Counted from the first letter of the stretch, positions 42,839 to 51,010 are shown. The stretch: DNA of 64,000 bases from CAZACZ01 sp964483695 (GCA_964483695.1 CAZACZ010000001.1:77989-141988), one strand, 5' to 3'. The notes: generated by a model not told the origin, from the sequence alone. Numbers and translations: made by a program.

Positions 42839-43517
42839 CCCCGTCCCCAACCGCCCCGCTGCCGCACCGACCGGTGCCGGCGGCGACGTCGCCGTGATCA
42901 TCCCGGCCTTCGACGAGGCCGCCAACCTCGCCCCGGTGGTCGCCGCGGCGCGAGCGGCCGAGCTCGGACCGGTGATCGTGGTCGACGACGGATCGCGCGA
43001 CGCCACCGCCGAGGTGGCCGACCGTGCCGGAGCCGAGGTCGTGCGCCTCGGCAGCAACCGCGGCAAGGGGGCGGCGCTCCGCGCCGGCGCCGAGGCGGTG
43101 TCCAGCGAGGTGCTCGTCCTGCTCGACGCCGACTTGGTGGGGCTCGAAGCGCGGCATGTGAGAGCGTTGGCCGAGCCGGTGGTGGCGGGCCGCGCCGAGA
43201 TGACGCGCGGCGCGTTCCGCGGGGGGCGCTGGAGCACCACCACGGCCCAGCGCATCACGCCGCAGTTGAACGGTCAGCGTGCCCTCCGGCGCACGTCGCT
43301 GCTGGACGTGCCGCATCTCGTCCAGAGCCGCTACGGCGTCGAGATCGCCATCACCCGCCACGCCGCCGAGCGGGGCTGGCGCTGCTTGGACGTGCCGCTC
43401 GACGGCGTGTCGCAGGTGATGAAGGAAGAGAAGCGCGGGTTGGTCCGAGGCGCCCTGACGCGCATGCGCATGTACGGCGAGATCGTCGCGGCGTTGCTTC
43501 GCCGGGGCCGCACCTGA
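42810..43517 (+). CDS. Family 2 glycosyltransferase
   Basis: 235 residues of GT-A fold. VAVIIPAFDEAANL (27-40), VVDDGSRDAT (56-65) and the metal-binding LLDADL (104-109) identify GT2; sequence resembles dolichyl/undecaprenyl-phosphate or glucosyl-phosphoglycerate type enzymes, without the C-terminal membrane domain of many. The GTG at 42810 overlaps rseP by 29 bp; a start further down would cut the first strand. Sugar donor and acceptor unknown. Confidence 0.85.
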   Translation: MNSAPCSAADPVPNRPAAAPTGAGGDVAVIIPAFDEAANLAPVVAAARAAELGPVIVVDDGSRDATAEVADRAGAEVVRLGSNRGKGAALRAGAEAVSSEVLVLLDADLVGLEARHVRALAEPVVAGRAEMTRGAFRGGRWSTTTAQRITPQLNGQRALRRTSLLDVPHLVQSRYGVEIAITRHAAERGWRCLDVPLDGVSQVMKEEKRGLVRGALTRMRMYGEIVAALLRRGRT

Positions 43518-43552
43518 CGCGGCCACCCTCGGGCCACCAAGGAGACCACGGC

Positions 43553-44185
43553 ATGGAGATCCTCCGCATCCCCGTCGGACCGCTGCAGGCCAACGCCTAC
43601 GTGCTGGCCGACGACCACGACGCGGTGGTGGTCGACCCGGGCGCCGAGGGCGAACGGATCGCCGCCGAGGTGCATCGGCGAGGCTGGCACCTGGCGGAGG
43701 TATGGCTCACCCACGCCCACTTCGATCACGTCGGCGGTCTGGCGGCGCTCCTGCGCGTCGCTCCCGTGGCGGTGCGCATGCATCCGGCCGACCTGCCGTT
43801 GCTGACCCACGCAGCCGCGTCGGCGGCGGCGTGGGGGTTCGCCATCGAACCGCCGCCGCCGAGCACCGTCCCCGTGGGTCACGGCGACGTGCTGACGCTC
43901 GGCAGCCAGGCCGTCCGCGCCCTGCACACCCCTGGCCACGCGCCGGGGCACCTGGCGTTCCACATGGCGGGGCAAGGGGTCGTCCTCGCCGGCGACGCGC
44001 TGTTCCGCGGCTCGATCGGCCGCACCGACCTGCCGTTCGGCGACGCGGAGACGCTGCTCGCCAGCATCCGGCGCGAACTCCTGACGCTACCCGACGACAC
44101 CCAGGTGCTGCCGGGCCACGGACCCGCCACGACCATCGGCGAGGAGCGGCGGACCAACCCGTTCTTGCGGGCCGGCGTCGGCTAG
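43553..44185 (+). CDS. MBL-fold hydrolase (glyoxalase II-like)
   Basis: 210 residues. Metallo-beta-lactamase fold with THAHFDHVGG (53-62), TPGHAPGH, GDALFRGSIGRTDLP and PGHGP, the set typical of small glyoxalase-II-like hydrolases (YcbL type). It binds two metals and hydrolyses a thioester or related bond. ATG 43553 follows AAGGAGA. Convergent with hisD, overlapping by 4 bp. Confidence 0.9.
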   Translation: MEILRIPVGPLQANAYVLADDHDAVVVDPGAEGERIAAEVHRRGWHLAEVWLTHAHFDHVGGLAALLRVAPVAVRMHPADLPLLTHAAASAAAWGFAIEPPPPSTVPVGHGDVLTLGSQAVRALHTPGHAPGHLAFHMAGQGVVLAGDALFRGSIGRTDLPFGDAETLLASIRRELLTLPDDTQVLPGHGPATTIGEERRTNPFLRAGVG

Positions 44186-45459
44186 TCGTCGGCGGGGAGG
44201 CGCGCCTCGATGGCGCGAGCGTGCGCCTCGAGTCCCTCGGCGCGCGCCATGGCGGCGGCAGCCGGACCGACCTTCGCCACTAGGTCCGGGCTGCCGGCGA
44301 ACAACGGGATCACCTTCTGGAAGTCGCGCACGTTCACGAAGCTGGCGAACCGCGCCGTTCCCGAGGTCGGCATCACGTGGCTGGGTCCCGCCAGGTAGTC
44401 GCCCAGCGCCTCCATGCTGTACGCGCCAAGGAACAACCCACCGGCGTTGCGCACCCGCGGGACCCATCGCCACGGGTCCTGCACCAGCAGGCAGAGGTGC
44501 TCCGGGGCGTACGCGTTGGCGACGACCAGGCCGTCGTCGAGGTCCTCCACCAGCACCACGACGCCGCGCCGCTCCACCGAGTCCCGCGCGGTGGCGGCCG
44601 TGGGCAAGGAGGCGATGGCGTCGGGCAGCGCCCTCGTCACCGCCTCGGCGAGGGCCCGGCTGGTGGTCACCAGCACCGGCTGGGCGAAGGCGTGCTCCGC
44701 CTGCGCCAGCAAGTCGGTCACCACGTGGTGCGCGTCGGCCGTGGCGTCGGCCAGCACCAGCGTCTCGGTCGGGCCCGGCAACGACTCGATGCCGACGTGC
44801 CCGAAGAGCGCCCGCTTGGCGAGGACGACGTAGCGGTTGCCGGGCCCGACCACCTTGTCGACGCGCGGCACGCTCTCGGTCCCGAACGCCAAGGCGGCGA
44901 CGGCCTGCGCCCCGCCGGCGCGCACCACCCGTTCGGCGCCCACGACCTGCGCCGCGAACAGGATCTCGGGGGCGACGCTGCCATCGCGACGCGGCGGTGT
45001 CGCCACCACCACCTCGGGCACGCCCGCCACGCGCGCCGGCACGGCCGTCATCAGCAGGCTGCTGAACAGCGGCGCGGTGCCGCCGGGCACGTAACACCCG
45101 ACGCGCTCGATGGGCACCACCAGCTGCCCGAGCAGGGCGTCGTCGTCGGCGTGGACGAAGCCGGCCGCCGGCTGGTGCTGGTAGTAGGCGCGCACGCGCT
45201 CGGCCGCCATGCGGATGGCGGCAGCTAGCTCGGGCGCGATGCGCGCTTCGGCGGCCGCGATCTCGGACGCGTCCACCACCAAGCTCGCGGGCCTCACGCC
45301 GTCGAAGCGCTCGCTCAGGCGCAGCAGGGCCTCGTCGCCACCGCGCCGCACCTCGTCGATGATGGCGTCGACTTGCCGCAGCACCGCATCGCCATCCTCC
45401 GCCACGCCGCGCGTGGCGCACCAACGCAACGCCTCGTCTCGACCCTCGATGACCCGCAT
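44182..45459 (-). CDS. hisD: Histidinol dehydrogenase
   Basis: 425 residues. Catalyses the last two oxidations of histidine synthesis with NAD and zinc. GCYVPGGTAPLFSSLLMTAVP, QAEHAFAQ (zinc/catalytic region), YAPEHL and AGGLFLGAYSMEALGDYLAGP are hallmarks. The start is placed at ATG 45459, 7 nt after TATCCT, because the longer frame upstream is antisense to the neighbouring dehydrogenase and lacks family similarity. No other his genes nearby. Confidence 0.95.
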   Translation of the reverse strand: MRVIEGRDEALRWCATRGVAEDGDAVLRQVDAIIDEVRRGGDEALLRLSERFDGVRPASLVVDASEIAAAEARIAPELAAAIRMAAERVRAYYQHQPAAGFVHADDDALLGQLVVPIERVGCYVPGGTAPLFSSLLMTAVPARVAGVPEVVVATPPRRDGSVAPEILFAAQVVGAERVVRAGGAQAVAALAFGTESVPRVDKVVGPGNRYVVLAKRALFGHVGIESLPGPTETLVLADATADAHHVVTDLLAQAEHAFAQPVLVTTSRALAEAVTRALPDAIASLPTAATARDSVERRGVVVLVEDLDDGLVVANAYAPEHLCLLVQDPWRWVPRVRNAGGLFLGAYSMEALGDYLAGPSHVMPTSGTARFASFVNVRDFQKVIPLFAGSPDLVAKVGPAAAAMARAEGLEAHARAIEARLPADD

Positions 45460-45466
45460 GCCGTCC

Positions 45467-45472
45467 AGGATA
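45467..45472 (-). promoter_or_regulatory. -10 hexamer TATCCT, leaderless hisD
   Basis: Minus-strand TATCCT, 7 nt, then the hisD ATG. Only 15 bp separate it from the -10 of the divergent gene, so the two promoters must overlap. Confidence 0.55.
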
Positions 45473-45487
45473 CCGGCGCGGCCGCGG

Positions 45488-45493
45488 TACCAT
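45488..45493 (+). promoter_or_regulatory. -10 hexamer TACCAT, leaderless
   Basis: TACCAT, 6 nt, then the ATG at 45500. Confidence 0.5.
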
Positions 45494-45499
45494 CGCCGC

Positions 45500-46474
45500 A
45501 TGAGCTTACGCGTGCTGTGGCGCAACCCCTCGACCGCCGACGCTGCGCGACGCCTCCCGGCGCCGGCCGGGGTGGAGGTCCGCTTCGAGACCGACGTGGC
45601 GAAGGCCGACGCCCTGGCCGATTGGCCGGACGCGGTGGTCGACGGCGACCCGACCGAGACCCTGCTCGACGGTGAACGTCTGCAGCGCGTGGTGGTGCCG
45701 TTCGCCGGCCTGAACCCGCGGCTGCGGGAACGCGCGGCCGCCCGGCCGCACCTGCACGTGCACAACTCGCACTACAACGCCGACATGGTCGCTCAGCACG
45801 CGGTGGCGTTGCTGCTGGCGGTCACCAACCGCGTGATCCCGGCCGACCGCGCCTTGCGCGAAGGCGATTGGGGCAGCCCGGACGACCCCGAGCGCCTGAG
45901 CCTGCAGCTCGACGGCCGGCGTGCGCTGCTGCTCGGCTACGGCGCCATCGGTCGAGCGATCGCCAAGCGGTTGCAGGGGTTCGGGCTCTCGCTGCAGGCG
46001 CTCCGGCGTCACCCCGACGCGAGCGACCCGGTGCCGAGCGTCGGTCCGGCACGGCTGTTGGATGCGGTGGCCGAAGCCGACGTGCTGATGGTGAGCCTCC
46101 CGGGCACCGACGAGACCGTGGGCCTGGTCGGCGAGGGAGCCTTCGCCCGCATGCGCAGGACGGCGGTGCTGGTGAACGTGGGCCGCGGCCCGGTGGTCGA
46201 CGAACGAGCGCTCTACCGAGCGCTGCAGGAGCGGCGCATCTTCGGCGCCGGCATCGACGTCTGGTACGCCTACCCGAAGGACCGTGCCGCGCGCGGCCGC
46301 ACCGCGCCCGCCCACCTGCCGTTCCACGACCTCGACAACCTCGTCATGAGCCCGCATCGCGCCAACGACGTGCTCGACTGGCAGGTGGCGTCGGCGCGGG
46401 CCGCGCTGGCGACGCTGGAGGGCATCGCCCGCGGCGAGGAACCCGACCTCGTCGACGTCGGCCGCGGCTACTGA
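45500..46474 (+). CDS. D-isomer 2-hydroxyacid dehydrogenase
   Basis: 324 residues. NAD-binding Rossmann motif GYGAIGRAIAKRL (about 148-160), VNVGRGPVVDE (about 232-242) with the substrate Arg, and MSPHRAND with the catalytic His. The catalytic domain is normal in length; the substrate (phosphoglycerate, glyoxylate or lactate analogue) cannot be deduced. ATG 45500 is set by the leaderless TACCAT. The stop overlaps the convergent TetR gene by 7 bp. Confidence 0.9.
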   Translation: MSLRVLWRNPSTADAARRLPAPAGVEVRFETDVAKADALADWPDAVVDGDPTETLLDGERLQRVVVPFAGLNPRLRERAAARPHLHVHNSHYNADMVAQHAVALLLAVTNRVIPADRALREGDWGSPDDPERLSLQLDGRRALLLGYGAIGRAIAKRLQGFGLSLQALRRHPDASDPVPSVGPARLLDAVAEADVLMVSLPGTDETVGLVGEGAFARMRRTAVLVNVGRGPVVDERALYRALQERRIFGAGIDVWYAYPKDRAARGRTAPAHLPFHDLDNLVMSPHRANDVLDWQVASARAALATLEGIARGEEPDLVDVGRGY

Positions 46475-47118
46475 ACCGCGCTCGCTGCGGGCGGCCGCGC
46501 GCGCATCCCGTCGAGCGCGAGGCCGAGCGCGACGCGCAGCTCCTCGTGGATCGAGCGTTCCGGTCGGTACGCCGCCCACTGCAGCACGGTGATGAAGTAC
46601 GTGTTGGCCAGCACGCGCGTCAAGCGATCGAGCGAGTAGTCGGGGCGGACGGAGCCCGCCGCGCGGCCCCGCGCCAGCGCACGCCTCACCATCGACGCCA
46701 GCGGCAACGCCAGGAACGCCGCCCTGGACCGCTCGGGATCGGGGTTGAGCAGCTCGTAGCCCAGCGGCAGGATCCAGGCGCGATGCTGCTCCGTCACTCC
46801 AGCCAGCGCGTCGAACAGCCGCTGCAGCGGCGCGAGTGGGTCGTCGCCCGGCGCCGGAGCGTCGTCGGGGGCGAGGCGCCGGTCGAGCTCGTCGAGCGCG
46901 CGCGCGAAGTACGCCACCAGGAACGCTTCCTTGTACGGGAAGTAGTTGAACACCGTGCCGCGCGAGACGCCGGCATCGCGCGCGATGGCGGCGTACGTCG
47001 CCCCGCGCAGGCCATGCTGCGCGATCAGGCGCATGGCGGCGGCAAGGATGCGTTCGCGGCGATCGGCCTTCTTGCGCTCGCGCAGACCGGAGGAGCGCGT
47101 CCCGGGCGGTCGGGTCAC
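46468..47118 (-). CDS. TetR-family transcriptional regulator
   Basis: 216 residues. The helix-turn-helix (about 20-65; ILAAAMRLIAQHGLRGATYA, then GVSRGTVFNYFPYKEAFLV) is typical; the C-terminal ligand domain is not diagnostic. The GTG start is fixed by TATGAT 6 nt upstream. Target genes are not evident; the neighbours on this strand are ribosomal. It may regulate itself, since the operator would cover the leaderless start. Confidence 0.9.
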   Translation of the reverse strand: MTRPPGTRSSGLRERKKADRRERILAAAMRLIAQHGLRGATYAAIARDAGVSRGTVFNYFPYKEAFLVAYFARALDELDRRLAPDDAPAPGDDPLAPLQRLFDALAGVTEQHRAWILPLGYELLNPDPERSRAAFLALPLASMVRRALARGRAAGSVRPDYSLDRLTRVLANTYFITVLQWAAYRPERSIHEELRVALGLALDGMRARPPAASAVQ

Positions 47119-47124
47119 GGCGGG

Positions 47125-47130
47125 ATCATA
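47125..47130 (-). promoter_or_regulatory. -10 hexamer TATGAT, leaderless TetR gene
   Basis: Minus-strand TATGAT, 6 nt, then the GTG at 47118. Confidence 0.55.
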
Positions 47131-47142
47131 CCGTGCACGCAG

Positions 47143-47172
47143 AACGGCCCGCGAAGCGCTTCGCGGGCCGTT
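47143..47172 (-). terminator. Perfect palindrome after rplT
   Basis: A 30-nt perfect inverted repeat with 15-base arms (AACGGCCCGCGAAGC and its complement), 22 bp beyond the rplT stop. The strongest hairpin seen here; probable terminator of the infC-rpmI-rplT operon. Confidence 0.7.
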
Positions 47173-47194
47173 CGTGTCGGTGCGTGCTCGGGGC

Positions 47195-47548
47195 TCAGCC
47201 GGCGTTGCGGGCGGTCTCGACGAGCGCCTTGAAGGCGCCGGGGTCGCGCACGGCGAGGTCGGCCAGGACCTTCCGGTCGAGGGTCACGCCGGCGTTGCGC
47301 AGGCCCGCGATGAAGCGCGAGTAGCTCACCCCTTCCTGTCGCGCGGCGGCGTTGATGCGCGCGATCCACAGGCGACGGAACTCCGCCTTGCGGTCGCGGC
47401 GATCGCGGTAGCTGTAGTCGGCCGCGTTGAGCAGTGTCTGCTGCGCGATGCGCACGCTCTTGGAGCGCAAGCCCCAGTAGCCCTTGGCGCGTTTGAGCAG
47501 CTTCTTGTGGCGGCGGCGGCGAACGATGCCGGTCTTGGCGCGTGGCAT
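47195..47548 (-). CDS. rplT: Ribosomal protein L20
   Basis: 117 residues. 50S assembly protein; the N-terminal basic tail (RRRRHKKLLKRAKGYWGLR) and NAADYSYRDRR are characteristic. In many bacteria L20 also represses its own operon by binding the leader. ATG follows GGGAGG. It follows rpmI by 13 nt. Confidence 0.98.
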   Translation of the reverse strand: MPRAKTGIVRRRRHKKLLKRAKGYWGLRSKSVRIAQQTLLNAADYSYRDRRDRKAEFRRLWIARINAAARQEGVSYSRFIAGLRNAGVTLDRKVLADLAVRDPGAFKALVETARNAG

Positions 47549-47561
47549 GGCTCAGCCTCCC

Positions 47562-47759
47562 TCAGTCGTACGGCAGCAGCGCCTTGATGCGCTCCGCGTC
47601 CGGCTTGGCTACGATGAGGTCGGTCCTGCCCTGCCGGATACGGCCACCTGACTTCTTGAAGTTCAGGTGCCGCTTCCCGGAGCGCATCGCCTTGACCTTA
47701 CCTCGCCCGGTGATCTTGACACGGGCTTTGGTGCCCTTGTGGGTCTTGAGTTTCGGCAT
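47562..47759 (-). CDS. rpmI: Ribosomal protein L35
   Basis: 65 residues, MPKLKTHKGTKARVK with the usual KKSGGRIRQGRTDLIV tail region. ATG follows AGGAGA. A 107-nt spacer with the small hairpin-forming repeat CGTTCC/GGAACG lies between infC and this gene; it might be an L20 autoregulatory site (inference). Confidence 0.97.
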   Translation of the reverse strand: MPKLKTHKGTKARVKITGRGKVKAMRSGKRHLNFKKSGGRIRQGRTDLIVAKPDAERIKALLPYD

Positions 47760-47866
47760 CGCGGTTCTCCTGTGGTCCGCGCGGACGCGTTCCCGACCTG
47801 GAACGGGTCTCGTCGCGGGGTGGGTTGCTCGTGGGCGTGGGCCGCACGAAGTCGAGAAGGTGGACG

Positions 47867-48391
47867 TCAGCTCTGGGCTGGCACCCCTGCCGGGCGGAGG
47901 ATCATGTTCATGTCCATGCCGGCGATTACCGGCGCGGAATCGACGACGGCCAGTTCGTTGACGTCGGCCGCCACGCGGTTGAGGATGCCCTGCCCGAGTT
48001 CGGGGTGGGTGCGCTCGCGACCGCGGAACATGATGGTCACCTTGACCTTGTGACCGCCCTTGAGGAACCGGCGGATGTGGTTGACCTTGGTCTCGTAATC
48101 GTGGTCGTCGATCTTGACACGGAACTTGATCGACTTCATCTCTTGTTGGCGAGAACGACGCCGCGCTTCCTTGGTCTGCTGCTGAAGCTCGAAACGGTAC
48201 TTGCCGTAATCCATCAGCCGCGCGACCGGCGGTTGCGCCGCCTCGCCCACCAGAACGAGATCGAGATCCTCCTCGCGTGCGCGCCGCAGCGCGTCCCGCG
48301 TCTCGACGATGCCTACCTGGCCACCGTCGGCCGCGATCAGGCGCACTTGGCGCACGCGAATCTGCTCGTTCACCTTCAGGTCTTTCGTTAT
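47867..48391 (-). CDS. infC: Translation initiation factor IF-3, apparent AUA start
   Basis: 174 residues. IF-3 prevents early 50S joining and checks the initiator codon. VNEQIRVRQVRLI opens the N-domain; KFRVKIDDHDYETKVNHIRRFL and KVKVTIMFRGRERTHPELG are the signature. I place the start at ATA 48391 (ATAACGAAAGACCTG), because GGGAGGTGGAG stands 8 nt before it and the family begins there. The in-frame GTG 48448 would add 19 atypical residues and put the Shine-Dalgarno inside the coding region. Rare non-AUG starts let IF-3 control its own synthesis in other bacteria. First gene of infC-rpmI-rplT. Confidence 0.93.
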   Translation of the reverse strand: MTKDLKVNEQIRVRQVRLIAADGGQVGIVETRDALRRAREEDLDLVLVGEAAQPPVARLMDYGKYRFELQQQTKEARRRSRQQEMKSIKFRVKIDDHDYETKVNHIRRFLKGGHKVKVTIMFRGRERTHPELGQGILNRVAADVNELAVVDSAPVIAGMDMNMILRPAGVPAQS

Positions 48392-48419
48392 GGACTCCAC
48401 CTCCCGCGTGGTGTCATGT

Positions 48420-48435
48420 GCGTGAGGGCTCACGC
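48420..48435 (-). promoter_or_regulatory. Hairpin in infC leader
   Basis: GCGTGAG/CTCACGC, 7 bp with a 2-nt turn (5-6 bp in practice), between the TAGAAT promoter and the Shine-Dalgarno of infC. Confidence 0.35.
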
Positions 48436-48460
48436 CCCTAGGATTCACGCACAGCGCTCG

Positions 48461-48466
48461 ATTCTA
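48461..48466 (-). promoter_or_regulatory. Extended -10 TGCTAGAAT, infC operon
   Basis: Minus-strand TAGAAT with TGC extension; about 63 nt of leader to the ATA start. Confidence 0.5.
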
Positions 48467-48559
48467 GCAGATGATCGCGCCTCCGGCAACGAACGCCCCG
48501 CCGCCCCGGTGGCCGTCCCTGCGCCGCTTCTCGCGACGGGGTGCGGGCTGGCGGCGCGG

Positions 48560-48565
48560 TAGCGT
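48560..48565 (+). promoter_or_regulatory. -10 hexamer TAGCGT, leaderless
   Basis: TAGCGT, 6 nt, then the ATG at 48572. Confidence 0.5.
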
Positions 48566-48571
48566 GGAGCC

Positions 48572-49057
48572 ATGAGCTCGACCCGACCGCCCACCGAACC
48601 CGACCTCCCCGCACCGGCCGAGCGCGACGCCCCGCCCGACGCCGAGCTACGCACGCTCTTGGCGAGCGTCTCGACCATCGCCGTGCTCGGCGCCAGCACC
48701 GACCCCGCGAAGCCCGCCCACCAGGTGCCCACGTACTTGCAGCAGCACGGCTACACCATCGTCCCGGTGAACCCGGCCGCGGCCGGAGCGGAGCTCTTCG
48801 GCGCCACGGTCGCCGCCCGCCTCGACGAGCTGCGCGTGCCGGTCGACGTGGTCGACGTCTTCCGCCGGCCCGAGGCGCTGCCTGGGCACCTCGACGACAT
48901 CCTCGCCATGCGCCCGTTGCCACGGGTGGTGTGGTTGCAGCGCGGCATCCGTCACGACGACGTGGCGGCGAAGCTCCGCGCCGCCGGCATCCAGGTGGTC
49001 CAGGACCGCTGCCTGAAGATCGAGCACCGCCGCCTCTCGGCCGGCAAGGAAGGGTGA
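48572..49057 (+). CDS. CoA-binding domain protein (YccU type)
   Basis: 161 residues. Stand-alone CoA_binding_2 Rossmann domain: VLGASTDPAKPAHQVP (38-53), VPVNPAA and VVWLQRGIRHDD. These small cytoplasmic proteins bind CoA or a nucleotide and have no settled role. A Pro/Glu-rich N-terminal tail of about 25 residues is variable. mqnD begins 4 nt after the stop. Confidence 0.9.
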   Translation: MSSTRPPTEPDLPAPAERDAPPDAELRTLLASVSTIAVLGASTDPAKPAHQVPTYLQQHGYTIVPVNPAAAGAELFGATVAARLDELRVPVDVVDVFRRPEALPGHLDDILAMRPLPRVVWLQRGIRHDDVAAKLRAAGIQVVQDRCLKIEHRRLSAGKEG

Positions 49058-49061
49058 CGCC

Positions 49062-49973
49062 GTGCGCCTGCGGCTCGGGTACTCGCCGTGCCCCAACGAC
49101 GCGTTCGTCTTCCATGCGCTAGCCCACGGCCTGGTGCCCGGCGCCGGCCGTTCGTCCGCGGCCGCGGACGGTCCGCGCACCGCACCCGCCGAGTTCGACT
49201 TCGACATCGTGCTCGACGACGTCGAGGCGTTGAACCGCGCGGTCGCTGCGGGGACGCTCGACGTCGCCAAGATCAGCTACCACGCCTACGGCTACGTCGC
49301 GGACCGCTACCTGCTGCTGCCGGCGGGCGGCGCGCTGGGACGCGGCGTGGGTCCGCTGGTCGTGGCGCGGGAAGCCGGCCTCGACCTCCGCGGCAAGCGC
49401 GTCGCCATCCCGGGCGGCCGCACCACCGCGAACCTGCTCCTGCGCTCGTGGCAACCCGACGGCGTCGACCTGGTCGAGGTCCGCTACGACCGCATCATGC
49501 CCGCCGTGGTGCGCGGCGAGGTCGATGCCGGCCTGATCATCCACGAGAGCCGCTTCACCTACCCCACCTACGGGCTGGTGGCGCTGGTCGACCTTGGAGC
49601 CTGGTGGGAGCAGGAGATGGGGCACCTGGTGCCGCTCGGCGCCATCGCGGCGCGTCGCGACTTGGGTCCCGACGTCCATGCCCAGCTGACGTGGCTCATC
49701 CGCGCCAGCCTGAGGCACGCCTGGGACCACCCCGAAGCCTCGGCGGCGTACGTCGCGGAGCACGCCCAGGAGATGGCGCCCGAGGTGCGGGCACGGCACA
49801 TCGCGCTCTACGTCAACGAGTACTCGTTCGACGTGGGCGAGCAGGGCGCCGCCGCGGCGCGGGCGCTGTTGGCGCAGGGGGCGCGGCGCGGGCTGTTCCC
49901 AACGGTGCCCGAACCGATGTTCGCCTCCGCGGGGACGAACGACCCCTTCCTCGCAGCGGCGCCGCGCGAGTAG
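49062..49973 (+). CDS. mqnD: 1,4-dihydroxy-6-naphthoate synthase (futalosine pathway)
   Basis: 303 residues. MqnD converts cyclic dehypoxanthine futalosine to dihydroxynaphthoate in menaquinone synthesis. GYSPCPNDAFVFHALAHG (5-22), the DVAKISYHAY strand, and GRTTANLLLR are diagnostic of the periplasmic-binding-like fold. A short insertion (about 27-42) lies after the first strand. GTG start, 4 nt after the CoA-binding gene. Its TAG stop is also the first half of the next gene's -10 (TAGGCT). Confidence 0.94.
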   Translation: MRLRLGYSPCPNDAFVFHALAHGLVPGAGRSSAAADGPRTAPAEFDFDIVLDDVEALNRAVAAGTLDVAKISYHAYGYVADRYLLLPAGGALGRGVGPLVVAREAGLDLRGKRVAIPGGRTTANLLLRSWQPDGVDLVEVRYDRIMPAVVRGEVDAGLIIHESRFTYPTYGLVALVDLGAWWEQEMGHLVPLGAIAARRDLGPDVHAQLTWLIRASLRHAWDHPEASAAYVAEHAQEMAPEVRARHIALYVNEYSFDVGEQGAAAARALLAQGARRGLFPTVPEPMFASAGTNDPFLAAAPRE

Positions 49974-49976
49974 GCT
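49971..49976 (+). promoter_or_regulatory. -10 hexamer TAGGCT overlapping mqnD stop, leaderless
   Basis: TAGGCT, 6 nt, then ATG 49983. The mqnD TAG stop is the first three bases. Confidence 0.5.
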
Positions 49977-49982
49977 TTGCCC

Positions 49983-50183
49983 ATGGCGAGCTTCACCATC
50001 GGCGAAGAAGTCCTGTTCCACGGCGATCGTTACGTCATCACCACGGCCGACCCGCGACCGCCGTACCGCTACCGGTTGGTGGCGTCCACGCCGCACGGGG
50101 CGCGCGTCGTGTGGGCGACGCAGGACGCGATCGCGAAGATGGAGCGCTACCGCATCCCGGTCGACGACACCGGTCGCGCCTGA
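49983..50183 (+). CDS. Small protein of unknown function
   Basis: 66 residues, MASFTIGEEVLFHGDRY onward, rich in beta-strand and aromatic residues (PPYRYRLVAST, ERYRIP). It looks like a small SH3- or KOW-like barrel, but no family is recognised. Start at ATG 49983 from the leaderless -10; a TTG two codons earlier (49977) lies within the spacer. Probably real because of the promoter and codon use. Confidence 0.65.
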   Translation: MASFTIGEEVLFHGDRYVITTADPRPPYRYRLVASTPHGARVVWATQDAIAKMERYRIPVDDTGRA

Positions 50184-50242
50184 CGTCTCCCCGTCTTCCC
50201 TCGCTGCTCGGTCCGCGGCAAGGGCGCGGCTTCTAGCTGGCG

Positions 50243-51010
50243 TTACCTCGCCGCCAGCGCGGCTCCGAGACGCCCTCCGGCCTCGGCGGCCGCCTCGAAC
50301 GGCAGGTAGCCGGATGCGCACACCCCCGCCGCGAACAAGCCCGGCAGCCGCGCTACCTCGAACGTCGCGGCATCGACCTCGCCCGGCGCCAGCGCGCGGC
50401 AGCGCACCAGGTACGGAAGCGCACCGCCCGCCGGATCGGCGCTGAGCTCGACGTCGCGGAAGCCGCAGCCGTGTGCGACCAGATCGAGGTAGAGCTCGTC
50501 GTAGGCCATCTCGCTCAAGCGGCCGGCGGCCTCGGTGAGCGCTCCGATGGTGAGGCGCCCCCGAAGGAAACTGCCGGCGCACAGCGCCACGCGCGGCGCC
50601 AGCCGGTCGACGCCCTCCCAGGTAGCCACGCCCCGCACGCGCCCCTCTGCCGTCAACAGGCGCGACACCGTCGATTGCAGCAGGTGGATCCGCGGCTCGC
50701 CCTCGAGCGCGTACTTCACCGCACGATGCAACGCCCAGTTCGGCACCCGACCGTCGTCGCCGCGCACTGCCGGGACCACGTCCGCCATCAACGTGCCAGC
50801 CGGCGGCGCGAGCTGCACGGCGTCGCCGACGGTGGCGTAGACGGTGTCGAGGCTGGTGGTCACCAGCAGGACATGCAGGCCCGCGCGCGCGGCCACCATC
50901 GCCGCCTCGCTCCCCGCGATGCCGGCGCCGACCACGACGGCGTCGTACGCCGTGCGCTTCGCGCCCGGCCGGATGTCGCCCGCGCTGCCCTGCGACGGCA
51001 CGCGCCTCAA
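50243..51010 (-). CDS. Short GidA-related FAD-binding protein
   Basis: 255 residues. The dinucleotide motif VVVGAGIAGSEAAMVAARAG (25-44) and the region around GSFLRGRLTIG match the FAD half of MnmG/GidA and TrmFO, but the protein is less than half their length and lacks the tRNA-binding C-terminus. A comparable short GidA-related protein is known in Thermus. TTG 51010 overlaps the TGA of the upstream gene (TTGA), so coupled translation is likely. Probably a flavoprotein; reaction unknown. Confidence 0.82.
   Translation of the reverse strand: MRRVPSQGSAGDIRPGAKRTAYDAVVVGAGIAGSEAAMVAARAGLHVLLVTTSLDTVYATVGDAVQLAPPAGTLMADVVPAVRGDDGRVPNWALHRAVKYALEGEPRIHLLQSTVSRLLTAEGRVRGVATWEGVDRLAPRVALCAGSFLRGRLTIGALTEAAGRLSEMAYDELYLDLVAHGCGFRDVELSADPAGGALPYLVRCRALAPGEVDAATFEVARLPGLFAAGVCASGYLPFEAAAEAGGRLGAALAAR

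Noticed and set aside
39248..43258. 1336-codon open frame on the minus strand across dxr, M50, rseP and GT2
   Set aside because: It is antisense to four well recognised genes, is low-complexity in Arg/His/Gln, and has no motif. Long open frames opposite real genes are common at this GC content.
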